The notes below the pieces were generated by a model that worked only from the letters and a program-made list of their open reading frames with translations, searched no databases and was not told the origin of the DNA. Positions 5,794 through 14,080 of a stretch of 64,000 bases of DNA are shown here, in pieces; the first letter of the stretch is position 1, and every line of letters begins with the position of its first letter. The translations under genes were made by a program, and so were the position numbers. The DNA comes from Candidatus Sulfotelmatobacter sp. (GTDB lineage: Bacteria > Acidobacteriota > Terriglobia > Terriglobales > Acidobacteriaceae). The stretch lies in assembly GCA_036500765.1 (NCBI GenBank), contig DASYBM010000004.1, forward strand, positions 310,001-374,000. The letters are read 5' to 3'.

Positions 5794-8487
5794 ATGAGTA
5801 ATGATTTTTCCATCATTGGCAAGCCCACCGCCATGGTCGATGCGGCCCAGAAAACGACTGGCGCCGGGAAATATACCGACGACCTCAGCGTGCCCGGCAT
5901 GCTGGTCGGGAAGATTCTGCATTCGCCATATCCCCATGCTCGCATCAAGCGGATCGACACCAGCCGTGCAGAGCAACTCGAAGGTGTGGTTGCGGTCGTC
6001 GTGGGGAAGGACGCTCCCAATCCTTACGGCATTCTTCCCGTCGGACACGACGAATATCCGTTAGCACTCGACAAAGTTCGTTATGTCGGCGACAACATCG
6101 CCTGCGTGGCGGCCATTACGGAATCGATCGCCGAAAGAGCCCTCGAGTTGATCGAGGTTGAGTACGAAGTTCTGCCGGCTTACTTCGATCCCGAAGAGTC
6201 GATGAGGGCCCAAACCGATCTCATCCACGATTCGAAGCCGGGCAATTTGGAGAAAGACTATCACCACGTATTTGGCGATCCCGATAAAGCTTTTGCCGAG
6301 GCCGATCATATAGCAGAGGCGCGGTTCATTGCCAATGAAGTCACGCATGCGGCGATGGAGCCGCATTCCACGCTGGCATCGTTCGAACTCGATCCGCATT
6401 CCGGCAAGCCTGGACGCCTGACCGTGTGGTCTTCGACTCAAGTGCCATACTACTTGCAGCACAAGTTGTCGCTGGTGCTGGAAATGCCGATGCAGCAGAT
6501 TCGCGTGATCAAGCCACTGGTGGGCGGAGGATTCGGCGGCAAGAGCGAAGTGATTCCGCTTGAGATTATTGCGGCCGTGGCTGCGCGCAAGGCTCAGGCT
6601 CCGGTGAAAATCACATACACACGCGAAGAAGTATTCTGGGCGCATCGCGGACGGCCCCGCACCATCATCGATCTCAAGACTGGCGTGAAGAAGGACGGCC
6701 GCATTACCGCTGTGAAGGCGCGCGTAGTGCAGGATGGCGGTGCTTACTGCTCTTACGGCGTGGTTACGATTCTGTATTCGGGCGCGCTGCTGGGCGCGCT
6801 CTACGACATCCCGAACATTCAGTATGACGGCTATCGCGTGCTCACGAATAAGCCCGCCTGCGGCGCCATGCGCGGCCACGGCACCGTGAATGTTCGCTTC
6901 GCCTTCGAATCGCAGTTGGACGAATTGGCGAATGCGATCGGAATGGATGCGGCGGAAATCCGGCAGCGAAATTTATTGCAGCCGCCATGCATCACGGTGA
7001 ACGGCTTGCGCGTGCGAAGTTACGGGCTGCCAGAATGCATTGAGAAGACGGTCGAGCGTTCCGGCTGGAAGGAGCGCAAGGGCAAACTGCCCAGGGGACG
7101 CGGGTTGGGCATCGCGTGCAGCCATTACGTGAGCGGTGCGGCGAATTCGATTATTCGTTCGGACATGCCGCATTCCACGGTCAACATCAAGATCGATCGC
7201 GATGGCGGCGTGGTGGTCTATACGGGCGCATCGGAAATTGGCCAGGGATCCGACACGATGACGGCGCAGATCGCCGCCGAAGTGCTGGGATGTTCGCTCT
7301 CGCGGGTGCGCGTGATTGCAGCGGACACCGATCTGACGCCGATTGATATTGGTTCTTATTCGAGTCGCGTGACCTTCATGGCGGGGAATGCTACTTTGCG
7401 GGCGGCGACGGAAGTGAAGAAACTGATTGCGGCTGCGGCGGGGAAGAAGATGGGATGCTCGGTGGAAGATTTGATTTTTCGGGATGATGTGGTGAGCAAG
7501 AAAGCTCATGGTTTCATCGGCGAAAGCGAGCCCGCGCCAACTCCGCGCGGGCCGGACCCTTCGGCTTCGCTCAGGGCAGGCTCGCGAGGGCGGCCGTCCC
7601 CACATGATTCTTCTTCGTCACATCCTTCTTCGTCACTACATGATTCGTTGACCGTCCACAATACAGAGCAAGCCTCCGTCAGCGGACGCGTCGAAGGACA
7701 GATTCTTCGCGGATCGTTGCAGCAGAAGCGCAAGGAGGAAGGGCCGAAAGATCGGATGACTTTCGAAGAGGCCGTCGTCGCCGCCATCGACTTTCATGGA
7801 GCACTCACCGGCACGGGATCTTATGCGCCTCCACAGGAAGCGCGCGGCGGTAAGCACAAAGGTGCCGGAGTGGGCCCATCGCCGGCATATTCATACTCGG
7901 CGCAAGTCGCAGAGGTCAGCGTTGACGAAGATACCGGTGAAGTCACCGTGCACAAAGTCTGGGCGGCGCACGACTGTGGGCGCGCGCTTAATCCGGTTTC
8001 CGTGGAAGGGCAGATCATCGGTTCGGTTTGGATGGGCATGGGGCAGGCTCTCACCGAAGAGATGATTTGGAAGGATGGCATGCTGATGAATCCCGGGCTG
8101 CTCGAGTATCGCAGTCCATCTTCAATCGAGTCGCCAGAGGTCGAGCCGATTATTGTGGAGAGCGTCGATCCGGAAGGGCCGTTCGGCGCGAAGGAGTGCA
8201 GCGAGGGATCTCTGGCCGCGACGATCCCGGCGATTGCGAATGCCATTTACGATGCGGCGGGCATACGCTTGCACGAGGCGCCGTTCACGCCGGAAAGAGT
8301 GCTGGCTGCGCTGCGCGCCAAGAAAAATGCCAAGGCGATAAACATGACTGAGGGCGTCGACTCGACTGCGCCAATGCATTTTCGCGAACATGGTGGCGCG
8401 CTCTGCTTCAACGGTAAGGGACCGGATCGGCACGCCGGCGATCCGTCGCGACGCGAGAATGCATCGTTGGCAGGGGGCGCGGATTGA
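5794..8487 (+). CDS. hcrA: 4-Hydroxybenzoyl-CoA reductase-like, molybdopterin subunit with repeat-derived insertion
   Basis: An 897-residue molybdenum-binding subunit. Motifs: GGGFGGK (about 246-252) and the GAMRGHG arginine loop, EIGQGSDTM, SYSSRVTFMAGNA, GAGVGPSPAYSYSA, and near the C-terminus GAKECSEG with the conserved catalytic glutamate. The SYSSRVTF and VGPSPAYSYSA segments match my recollection of HcrA, which reductively removes the phenolic hydroxyl from 4-hydroxybenzoyl-CoA. ATG 5794 begins the family N-terminus; the open frame further upstream is only overlap with hcrC. Residues of about 574-654 are an insertion rich in Ser, Pro, Arg and His, part of it encoded by dispersed repeat R2 and short ttcttcgtca repeats. 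The stop overlaps the TTG start of the next gene. A general aldehyde/xanthine dehydrogenase is the alternative. Confidence 0.8.
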   Translation: MSNDFSIIGKPTAMVDAAQKTTGAGKYTDDLSVPGMLVGKILHSPYPHARIKRIDTSRAEQLEGVVAVVVGKDAPNPYGILPVGHDEYPLALDKVRYVGDNIACVAAITESIAERALELIEVEYEVLPAYFDPEESMRAQTDLIHDSKPGNLEKDYHHVFGDPDKAFAEADHIAEARFIANEVTHAAMEPHSTLASFELDPHSGKPGRLTVWSSTQVPYYLQHKLSLVLEMPMQQIRVIKPLVGGGFGGKSEVIPLEIIAAVAARKAQAPVKITYTREEVFWAHRGRPRTIIDLKTGVKKDGRITAVKARVVQDGGAYCSYGVVTILYSGALLGALYDIPNIQYDGYRVLTNKPACGAMRGHGTVNVRFAFESQLDELANAIGMDAAEIRQRNLLQPPCITVNGLRVRSYGLPECIEKTVERSGWKERKGKLPRGRGLGIACSHYVSGAANSIIRSDMPHSTVNIKIDRDGGVVVYTGASEIGQGSDTMTAQIAAEVLGCSLSRVRVIAADTDLTPIDIGSYSSRVTFMAGNATLRAATEVKKLIAAAAGKKMGCSVEDLIFRDDVVSKKAHGFIGESEPAPTPRGPDPSASLRAGSRGRPSPHDSSSSHPSSSLHDSLTVHNTEQASVSGRVEGQILRGSLQQKRKEEGPKDRMTFEEAVVAAIDFHGALTGTGSYAPPQEARGGKHKGAGVGPSPAYSYSAQVAEVSVDEDTGEVTVHKVWAAHDCGRALNPVSVEGQIIGSVWMGMGQALTEEMIWKDGMLMNPGLLEYRSPSSIESPEVEPIIVESVDPEGPFGAKECSEGSLAATIPAIANAIYDAAGIRLHEAPFTPERVLAALRAKKNAKAINMTEGVDSTAPMHFREHGGALCFNGKGPDRHAGDPSRRENASLAGGAD
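7557..7604. repeat. Dispersed repeat R2, copy 1, inside hcrA
   Basis: The block cccttcggcttcgctcaggg and the bases after it, up to a ggccgtccccaca end, shares its core (cccttcggc, gctcagggcaggctc) with 50799-50850. Here it is read in frame and encodes PSASLRAGSRGRPSP. It is followed at about 7609-7640 by the word cttcttcgtca, repeated imperfectly. Confidence 0.75.
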
Positions 8488-9467
8488 GCCTTCCCGAATT
8501 CAGACTGCTCCGCCCAGATACCATTGAGGCCGCCGTCGGATGTTTGACCGAGCATGCGGGAAATATTCGGGTGCTGGCGGGTGGAACGGATCTGATTCCT
8601 TCCATGCGGCAAAAGCTTTTCGAGCCGCAGTTTGTTCTCGATCTGCGGCGCGTTGCCGCGATGCGCGGAATCAAGCCGCTTCCCGATGGCGGCATTGAAA
8701 TTGGAGCCCTGACTGCGCTGCGCGCCATTGAGCGCTCCAATTATCTGCGCCGGCATTTTCCCGTGCTGACTGAGGCGGCCGCAACCGTGGCATCGCCGGT
8801 GCTTCGCAATATGGGCACGATCGGCGGTAACATCTGCCTCGACACCCGCTGCCTGTGGTACAACCAGTCGCTGACCTGGCGAAAAGGCTGCGGCTTTTGC
8901 ATTAAGAAAGACGGCGATCTTTGCCACGTGGCGCCGGGCGGGAGCAAGTGCTGGGCGGTTTTCTCCGCAGATACTCCGCCCGCATTGTTGTGCCTGAACG
9001 CGGAAATTGAAATTGCCAGCGCCGCTGAGACGCGCCGCGTTTTATTGCGCGATTTCTACACCGGGTTGGGGGACAACTATCGCAAGCTGCAACCCAACGA
9101 ATTGGTCACGCGCGTTTTCCTGCCGGCATCGGCTGCGGACTATCGGGGCGTGTACCGCAAGCTGCGAGTTCGCGGATCGATCGATTATCCGCTGGCGGGA
9201 GTTGCCGTTGTGATCAAGCGATCGAACGGTCACATCGCAGATGCGCGCTTAGGCATCACCGCCGTGAATCCCGCGCCCTTGCTGGTGAAAGGCGCCAGCG
9301 AGTTACTCACAGGCCAAATGCTCGATGAAGCGCTGGCTGCGGCCGCCGGCGATTTGGCCGCCAAGACCGCGAAGCCGCTCACCACATCTGCACTGACACC
9401 CGAATATCGGCGCGAGATGATTCGCGTCTTCACCAAGCGCGCGGTGCTGGCGGCGGCAGGGAACTGA
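8484..9467 (+). CDS. hcrB: 4-Hydroxybenzoyl-CoA reductase-like, FAD and [4Fe-4S] subunit
   Basis: A 327-residue FAD subunit (LAGGTDLIP, 31-39; NMGTIGGN, 109-116). What sets it apart from ordinary xanthine dehydrogenase FAD subunits is the insert at about 117-160, which carries C123, C139, C147 and C156 (plus C118 and C136). In 4-hydroxybenzoyl-CoA reductase this loop binds an additional low-potential [4Fe-4S] cluster, and the 16-8-9 spacing here is the one I recall for the Thauera enzyme. That makes HCR the best assignment for the whole complex. Translation starts at TTG 8484, overlapping the hcrA stop codon, with GGGGG at 8473-8477 as ribosome site; the two are translationally coupled. Confidence 0.85.
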   Translation: MSLPEFRLLRPDTIEAAVGCLTEHAGNIRVLAGGTDLIPSMRQKLFEPQFVLDLRRVAAMRGIKPLPDGGIEIGALTALRAIERSNYLRRHFPVLTEAAATVASPVLRNMGTIGGNICLDTRCLWYNQSLTWRKGCGFCIKKDGDLCHVAPGGSKCWAVFSADTPPALLCLNAEIEIASAAETRRVLLRDFYTGLGDNYRKLQPNELVTRVFLPASAADYRGVYRKLRVRGSIDYPLAGVAVVIKRSNGHIADARLGITAVNPAPLLVKGASELLTGQMLDEALAAAAGDLAAKTAKPLTTSALTPEYRREMIRVFTKRAVLAAAGN

Positions 9468-9524
9468 GTCCTCTGTTATTCTTCTGGCGGCTGTAAGTCG
9501 AACCGAGCAACCGCAAGCCAAAGC

Positions 9525-10367
9525 ATGATCACCGACTGCCACATTCACATTCAGCCCATGGAAATGTTCAAGCCCCATGCGCTTGAGCTGATGAAGAAGA
9601 AACGCGCGAACTTCGACCAGATCGTCGAGTTCTGCCGTTCGCCCAAGGCATTTCTCAAGTTCATGGACGAAAGCGGCGTTGATCGCGCCATGCTTATCAA
9701 TTACGTGGCCCCCGAAGTGATCGGCTTCACCAGCGGAGTGAATCAGTTCGTCGCCGACTATGTGAAGGAGAATCCGAAGCGGTTGCTCTCCTGTGGCAGC
9801 CTGCATCCGCGCCACACCACGAATGTGCTCGCCGACGTGGAGCAGATTCTGCGACTGGGATTGCAGATGATCAAGATTCATCCGCCGCACCAGTTGCTTT
9901 TTCCCAATGATTATCTGAGCGGCGCAAAAGAGCTGGAGATCATTTACCGTGCTGCCGAAGCCAATGGTGTGCCCGTCATGTTCCACACAGGTACGTCAAT
10001 TTTTCCCGGCGCCCGCAACAAATACGGCGATCCGATTTACGTCGATGACGTGGCCGTCGATTTCCCCAAGTTGAAAATTCTGCTTGCCCACGGGGGTCGG
10101 CCGCTCTGGATGCAGACCGCATTCTTTCTGGTGCGCCGGCATCCGAACGTGTATCTGGACATCAGCGGCATTCCGCCGAAGACGCTATTGAAATATTTTC
10201 CGCGCCTCGAGGAAATCGCGCACAAGACTCTGTTTGGGACGGACTGGCCTGGGCCGGGCGTCCCCGATATCAAAAAGAATCTTGACGAATTCAGGGCGCT
10301 TCCGCTCAGTAAAGCCGTTCAGCAGCAGATTCTAACGAAGACCGCGCTGGCGATGTGGCCTGCCTGA
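9525..10367 (+). CDS. Amidohydrolase-2 family metal-dependent hydrolase/decarboxylase
   Basis: A 280-residue TIM-barrel protein of the amidohydrolase_2 (ACMSD-like) family: the N-terminal DCHIHI motif gives two metal-binding histidines, MIKIHPPHQLL and VMFHTGTS carry further active-site histidines, and FGTDWPGPG near the C-terminus has the metal-ligand aspartate. Family members decarboxylate or hydrolyse aromatic and ring-cleavage acids. It starts 57 bp after hcrB on the same strand, so it probably belongs to the aromatic locus. No strong ribosome site is visible, and the substrate cannot be told. Confidence 0.82.
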   Translation: MITDCHIHIQPMEMFKPHALELMKKKRANFDQIVEFCRSPKAFLKFMDESGVDRAMLINYVAPEVIGFTSGVNQFVADYVKENPKRLLSCGSLHPRHTTNVLADVEQILRLGLQMIKIHPPHQLLFPNDYLSGAKELEIIYRAAEANGVPVMFHTGTSIFPGARNKYGDPIYVDDVAVDFPKLKILLAHGGRPLWMQTAFFLVRRHPNVYLDISGIPPKTLLKYFPRLEEIAHKTLFGTDWPGPGVPDIKKNLDEFRALPLSKAVQQQILTKTALAMWPA

Positions 10368-10393
10368 TTTGCTGTATAAGAGATCTTTCGCTC

Positions 10394-10407
10394 AGCGGCC
10401 CGCCGCT
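10394..10407. terminator. Possible bidirectional terminator hairpin
   Basis: A 6-bp perfect stem (AGCGGC/GCCGCT) with a two-base loop sits between the convergent amidohydrolase and S46 peptidase genes. The following bases are ttaaac, so the U-tract is weak. The short repeat gagatctttcgct lies just before it at 10380-10392. Confidence 0.4.
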
Positions 10408-10426
10408 TAAACTACACTACCACCGT

Positions 10427-12523
10427 TTATTTTCCCGCCCTCGCCGCATCGGCCTTCGTTCCCATCAATTCATCCGCCAAGGCGGTCGCCCCGTAGATTT
10501 TTCGCAGGGCCTCCTGAATGCCGCGTGAGTCCACGGAAACGGCACGGCCCTGCCTGTCGTTGAAGGCGAAGTTCCAGGGCAGCGACTCGATGTTGCCATC
10601 GAATATGATTCCCACGACCTCGCCCGCTTTATTGACCGTGGGCGATCCTGAATTCCCTCCGATAATGTCGGGGGTTGAGACAAAGTTCAGCGGCGTCTTC
10701 AAATCCAGCTTCGCCTTCGACTGCATCCAGCTCTCAGGAAGGTTGTAAGGCGGTTGGCTGTTGTGCTCAGCCGCGTGTTGATACGCGCCACCGATGTTTG
10801 TCTCGAAGGGAATCGTCTTTCCGTTCTCCTGATATCCCTTTACCGCGCCATAACTCAGACGAAGTGTGAAAGTGGCGTCCGGCGGTTGGGCAAAGCCGCT
10901 CTGCGCGAATCGAGCCTTGGCGACGATGGTGCCATCGCGGCGGACTACCGATTCGACTTTATCTTCATATTGCTTGCGAGTGGCCCTAGCGTCGGCGTCG
11001 ATGGCGCGCATCGCAACGATCAGGGCATCGGTGCTGGCGTCAATCGCGGCTTGCCCGCCTTCATAGAGCTGTTTGCGCACCGCCACATCATCCAACTTCG
11101 TGCTGGCGATCATCTCTTTCGCGGCCTCTGCGGCGGTTTTTCCTTGCAGCACCTTCTGCACGTCTGGGTCGTCTTTGCCCAGAGTATCCTGCATGTCGCT
11201 GAGAGAGTCGGTCAGGAGAGCAGTCTCCAGGCTCTTATAAATCGGTTCCGTGGAAAAGAGCTGCTGCTCGAAGGAAGGCAAGTTGGAGTCGCGGAACTCG
11301 CGCATGCGTTCCGAATTCGGTTTCGGCTTTTCTGCGGCTACGCGAACCAGAGCACGAGCGGTCTGCGCGAGATGACCGGCGAAGCCGCGCATGCGCTCAA
11401 GATAAGTCAGGTCGGGATAAATGGACTGCTGCATCTTGATCGCCTGGGCTATTTCATCCCAGGGATCGGGCGCTCCCATGTTTTTCGGATCCGACTTGAA
11501 CGAGGCGCGTAGCTTAGCTTCGTCTGCGGCTTTCACGTCCATGATGCTTTTGTCGAGGAGCCCCGACTGGTAGCCGGTAATCGCCTTTTGCCCGTTCTGC
11601 ATTCCAAAAATGTCTTCTTTGGCGATTCGGGCGTTTTCCTCCGACTGCTTACTGAAATCCTGTAAAACGGCGATGCGCCGCTGCAAGAACTTCAGAGTTA
11701 GCGGATATTGCACATCGCGAAGGAACTCAAGCTGCGCCATTGTGAGCATGCGGCCCGTGTTTCCGGGATGTCCCGAGACAAAGATCAGATCGCCTTCTTT
11801 TACGCCGGTGCGCGACCATTGCAGATAATTGTCGAGATGTGCCGGCTTGTCGTTTTCGTACACGCGAAAGAACGTGATGTCGAGATCGTAGCGGGGATAA
11901 GTGAAATTATCGGGATCGCCTCCGAAGAAGGCGATATCGAATTCCGGCGCGAACACCAGCCGCACATCGGTGTACTTTTTATATTTGTACAGGTTGTAAA
12001 CCTGGCCAGAATAAAGTATGACCACATCGCAGCGCAGGCCGGTTGCGGTTGTGCAGTCCTTTTCGACCTGGGACATGGCAGCGCGCTGGGCCTGTCCGGC
12101 ATCGGCGGCCGACATTTCCGGCTTCACGCCTGCATTTACTTTGTCGGTCACATCCTCGATGCCCACGAGTTGGTTGAGTTCCAAGTTGGGGCACTTGGCC
12201 TCTTCCGCCTGAGTCTTGGCGTAGAACCCAGTCTTGATGTAGTCATGGCCCTCGGTCGAGAGTTGCTGTACGCAAGCGGCGCCTACGTGGTGGTTGGTGA
12301 AGGTCAGTCCATCTGGCGAAACAAAAGAGCCTGAGCCGCCGTTATTGAAGCGCACCGACGATAGTCGAACGTGGTCGAGCCACTGCTGGGTAAGTTGAAA
12401 GCCGTACTTTGCCTTGATTTTGTCCTTTGGAGGCGCATTATAGAGCCACATGCCCTCGTCGGCTGTGGCCAGAGTCGAACCCACAAAGGCAAATGTAAGC
12501 AGAACAGCGAAGAATCGTTTCAT
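10427..12523 (-). CDS. S46 family dipeptidyl-peptidase (DPP7/DPP11-like)
   Basis: A 698-residue exported peptidase. MKRFFAVLLTFAFVGSTLATA is a clear signal peptide. The chymotrypsin-like catalytic residues are visible as H78/H79 in FTNHHVG and the serine of GGNSGSP near the C-terminus; length matches the family. S46 enzymes remove dipeptides from the N-termini of oligopeptides in the periplasm. The segment after the serine reads FDGN, with glycine where, as I recall, DPP11 has the arginine that selects acidic P1 residues, so DPP7-like hydrophobic preference is more likely (inference). The frame is open upstream, but GGAGG at 12535-12539 and the signal peptide fix the start at 12523. Divergent from citrate synthase. 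Confidence 0.88.
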   Translation of the reverse strand: MKRFFAVLLTFAFVGSTLATADEGMWLYNAPPKDKIKAKYGFQLTQQWLDHVRLSSVRFNNGGSGSFVSPDGLTFTNHHVGAACVQQLSTEGHDYIKTGFYAKTQAEEAKCPNLELNQLVGIEDVTDKVNAGVKPEMSAADAGQAQRAAMSQVEKDCTTATGLRCDVVILYSGQVYNLYKYKKYTDVRLVFAPEFDIAFFGGDPDNFTYPRYDLDITFFRVYENDKPAHLDNYLQWSRTGVKEGDLIFVSGHPGNTGRMLTMAQLEFLRDVQYPLTLKFLQRRIAVLQDFSKQSEENARIAKEDIFGMQNGQKAITGYQSGLLDKSIMDVKAADEAKLRASFKSDPKNMGAPDPWDEIAQAIKMQQSIYPDLTYLERMRGFAGHLAQTARALVRVAAEKPKPNSERMREFRDSNLPSFEQQLFSTEPIYKSLETALLTDSLSDMQDTLGKDDPDVQKVLQGKTAAEAAKEMIASTKLDDVAVRKQLYEGGQAAIDASTDALIVAMRAIDADARATRKQYEDKVESVVRRDGTIVAKARFAQSGFAQPPDATFTLRLSYGAVKGYQENGKTIPFETNIGGAYQHAAEHNSQPPYNLPESWMQSKAKLDLKTPLNFVSTPDIIGGNSGSPTVNKAGEVVGIIFDGNIESLPWNFAFNDRQGRAVSVDSRGIQEALRKIYGATALADELMGTKADAARAGK

Positions 12524-12718
12524 TGCGGGCGGTTCCTCCCTACGGATTTTGACGAGCCAATCAGAGTCAGTAAAGAGCCGCGGAGATCTGCGACCGAACC
12601 CCCAACTATACGCCCCGGCGGAGTCGAGTGGCAAAATGCGGCCGCGACGACTGTTTCGATCGGCTACCGTTGAACGGGGCCTTGGCGTGGCGCTTTGAGC
12701 AGACTAGGGCTCGGGCGG

Positions 12719-12748
12719 TTGGTAAGTTCGATACGTTTCAGGTATAAA
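12719..12748 (+). promoter_or_regulatory. Predicted sigma-70-type promoter of citrate synthase
   Basis: TTGGTA at 12719-12724 and TATAAA at 12743-12748 are separated by 18 bp, followed by an A-rich stretch, about 75 bp upstream of the citrate synthase start. It lies in the 298-bp divergent region between the S46 peptidase and this gene; I see nothing else in that region beyond the peptidase ribosome site. Confidence 0.5.
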
Positions 12749-12821
12749 AAAAGGTTGGGCTCCCGTCGTGCTTTCCGCACGCGGTTCCGCAACGCAATCC
12801 GGCGATGGAAGCGAGAATCCA

Positions 12822-13964
12822 ATGTCCAGTGTGACTACGAACCGGGCTCCGAGAGGACTTGAAGGCGTCGTTGCCACCATTTCCAAGATCTGTTACATCG
12901 ACGGAGACGCCGGGGTTCTGGCCTATCGCGGCATTGACATCCACGAACTGGCCGAGAAATCGAACTTTGAGGAGACGTGCTACCTCCTGTGGTTCGGAAA
13001 ACTACCCTCGCGCCCCGAACTGCGCGAATTGAGCGAGCGCCTGGCCCGCGAACGCAAGCTCGATTCAGCCATCATCACTCTGCTGCGGAATGCGCCCGCT
13101 CACGCGTTGCCCATGGACGTGTTGCGGACCGCCGTCTCCGCTCTATCGTTCTACGATCCTCTGGAGAAGAGCAACGTCGGCCAGGCCAACGTCGACAAGG
13201 CGATTCGCATCACCTCGCAGATCGCCATGATCGTGGCCGCCTATGACCGCATCCGTAAGGGAAAAGCTGTGGTTGATCCTGACCCCAAGCTTTCGCACGC
13301 TGCAAATTTCCTGTTGATGTTGAACGGGACGGCTCCGTCGGCGACCGCCGAGCGTGCGCTTGACATCGCGCTGATCTTGCACGCGGACCACGAACTCAAC
13401 GCCTCCACTTTTGCGGCCCGGGTTACGGCGGCGACTTTGTCCGATATGCATTCGGCCATTACTTCGGCCATTGGCGCGCTGAAGGGTCCGCTGCACGGCG
13501 GCGCGAACGAGGCCGTATTTCAGATTTTGCAGGCGATCGACTCCTCCGGCTCCGATCCGGTGGACTACATCAAGGGTATCTTGGCGCAGAAGAAAAAGAT
13601 TCCGGGCTTTGGGCACCGCGTGTATCACACCGAAGATCCACGGGCCACGCACCTGCGCGCCATGTCGCGGGATCTCGGCAATTCCAGCGGACAGGGCAAG
13701 TGGTTTGAGATGTCGCACAAGATCGAGGAATTTGTGAAGGCCGAAAAAAAGTTGAACGCCAACGTGGATTTTTACTCGGCTTCCACCTATCACACGCTGG
13801 GCATTGATGTAGACCTGTTCACCCCCGTCTTCGCCGTCTCACGCGTAAGTGGCTGGGCTGCCCATGTGATGGAGCAACTCAATGACAATCGCCTGATCCG
13901 TCCGCGCGCCGACTATCTGGGCCCGGAATATCCCAGCCATTATGTGGAGATGGACCGCAGGTAG
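12822..13964 (+). CDS. gltA: Citrate synthase (short bacterial type I fold)
   Basis: A 380-residue citrate synthase condensing oxaloacetate and acetyl-CoA at the entry to the TCA cycle. The catalytic triad is present: H225 in GPLHGGANE, H265 in GFGHRVY and D316 in VDFYSA; H187/H190 in HADHELNAS also belong to the family pattern. Short citrate synthases and 2-methylcitrate synthases overlap in sequence, and no prp genes are nearby to favour the latter. The frame opens at 12768, but GGAAG about ten bases before ATG 12822 and the usual N-terminus support the shorter form. It stands alone as a transcription unit. Confidence 0.88.
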   Translation: MSSVTTNRAPRGLEGVVATISKICYIDGDAGVLAYRGIDIHELAEKSNFEETCYLLWFGKLPSRPELRELSERLARERKLDSAIITLLRNAPAHALPMDVLRTAVSALSFYDPLEKSNVGQANVDKAIRITSQIAMIVAAYDRIRKGKAVVDPDPKLSHAANFLLMLNGTAPSATAERALDIALILHADHELNASTFAARVTAATLSDMHSAITSAIGALKGPLHGGANEAVFQILQAIDSSGSDPVDYIKGILAQKKKIPGFGHRVYHTEDPRATHLRAMSRDLGNSSGQGKWFEMSHKIEEFVKAEKKLNANVDFYSASTYHTLGIDVDLFTPVFAVSRVSGWAAHVMEQLNDNRLIRPRADYLGPEYPSHYVEMDRR

Positions 13965-14080
13965 CCTCTCGTCGGACCGTTGCTTGCAATATCTCCCCTT
14001 CTCCATCATTCCGAATACTGTAGGTAAGACATAGCAAAGCGCTACGGCTCCACGACTTTGCAAGGTAGAATAGAAGCGGT

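Noticed and set aside
10754-12334. Two + strand frames (252 and 208 codons) opposite the S46 peptidase
   Set aside because: Shadows of the peptidase, which has signal peptide and catalytic motifs.
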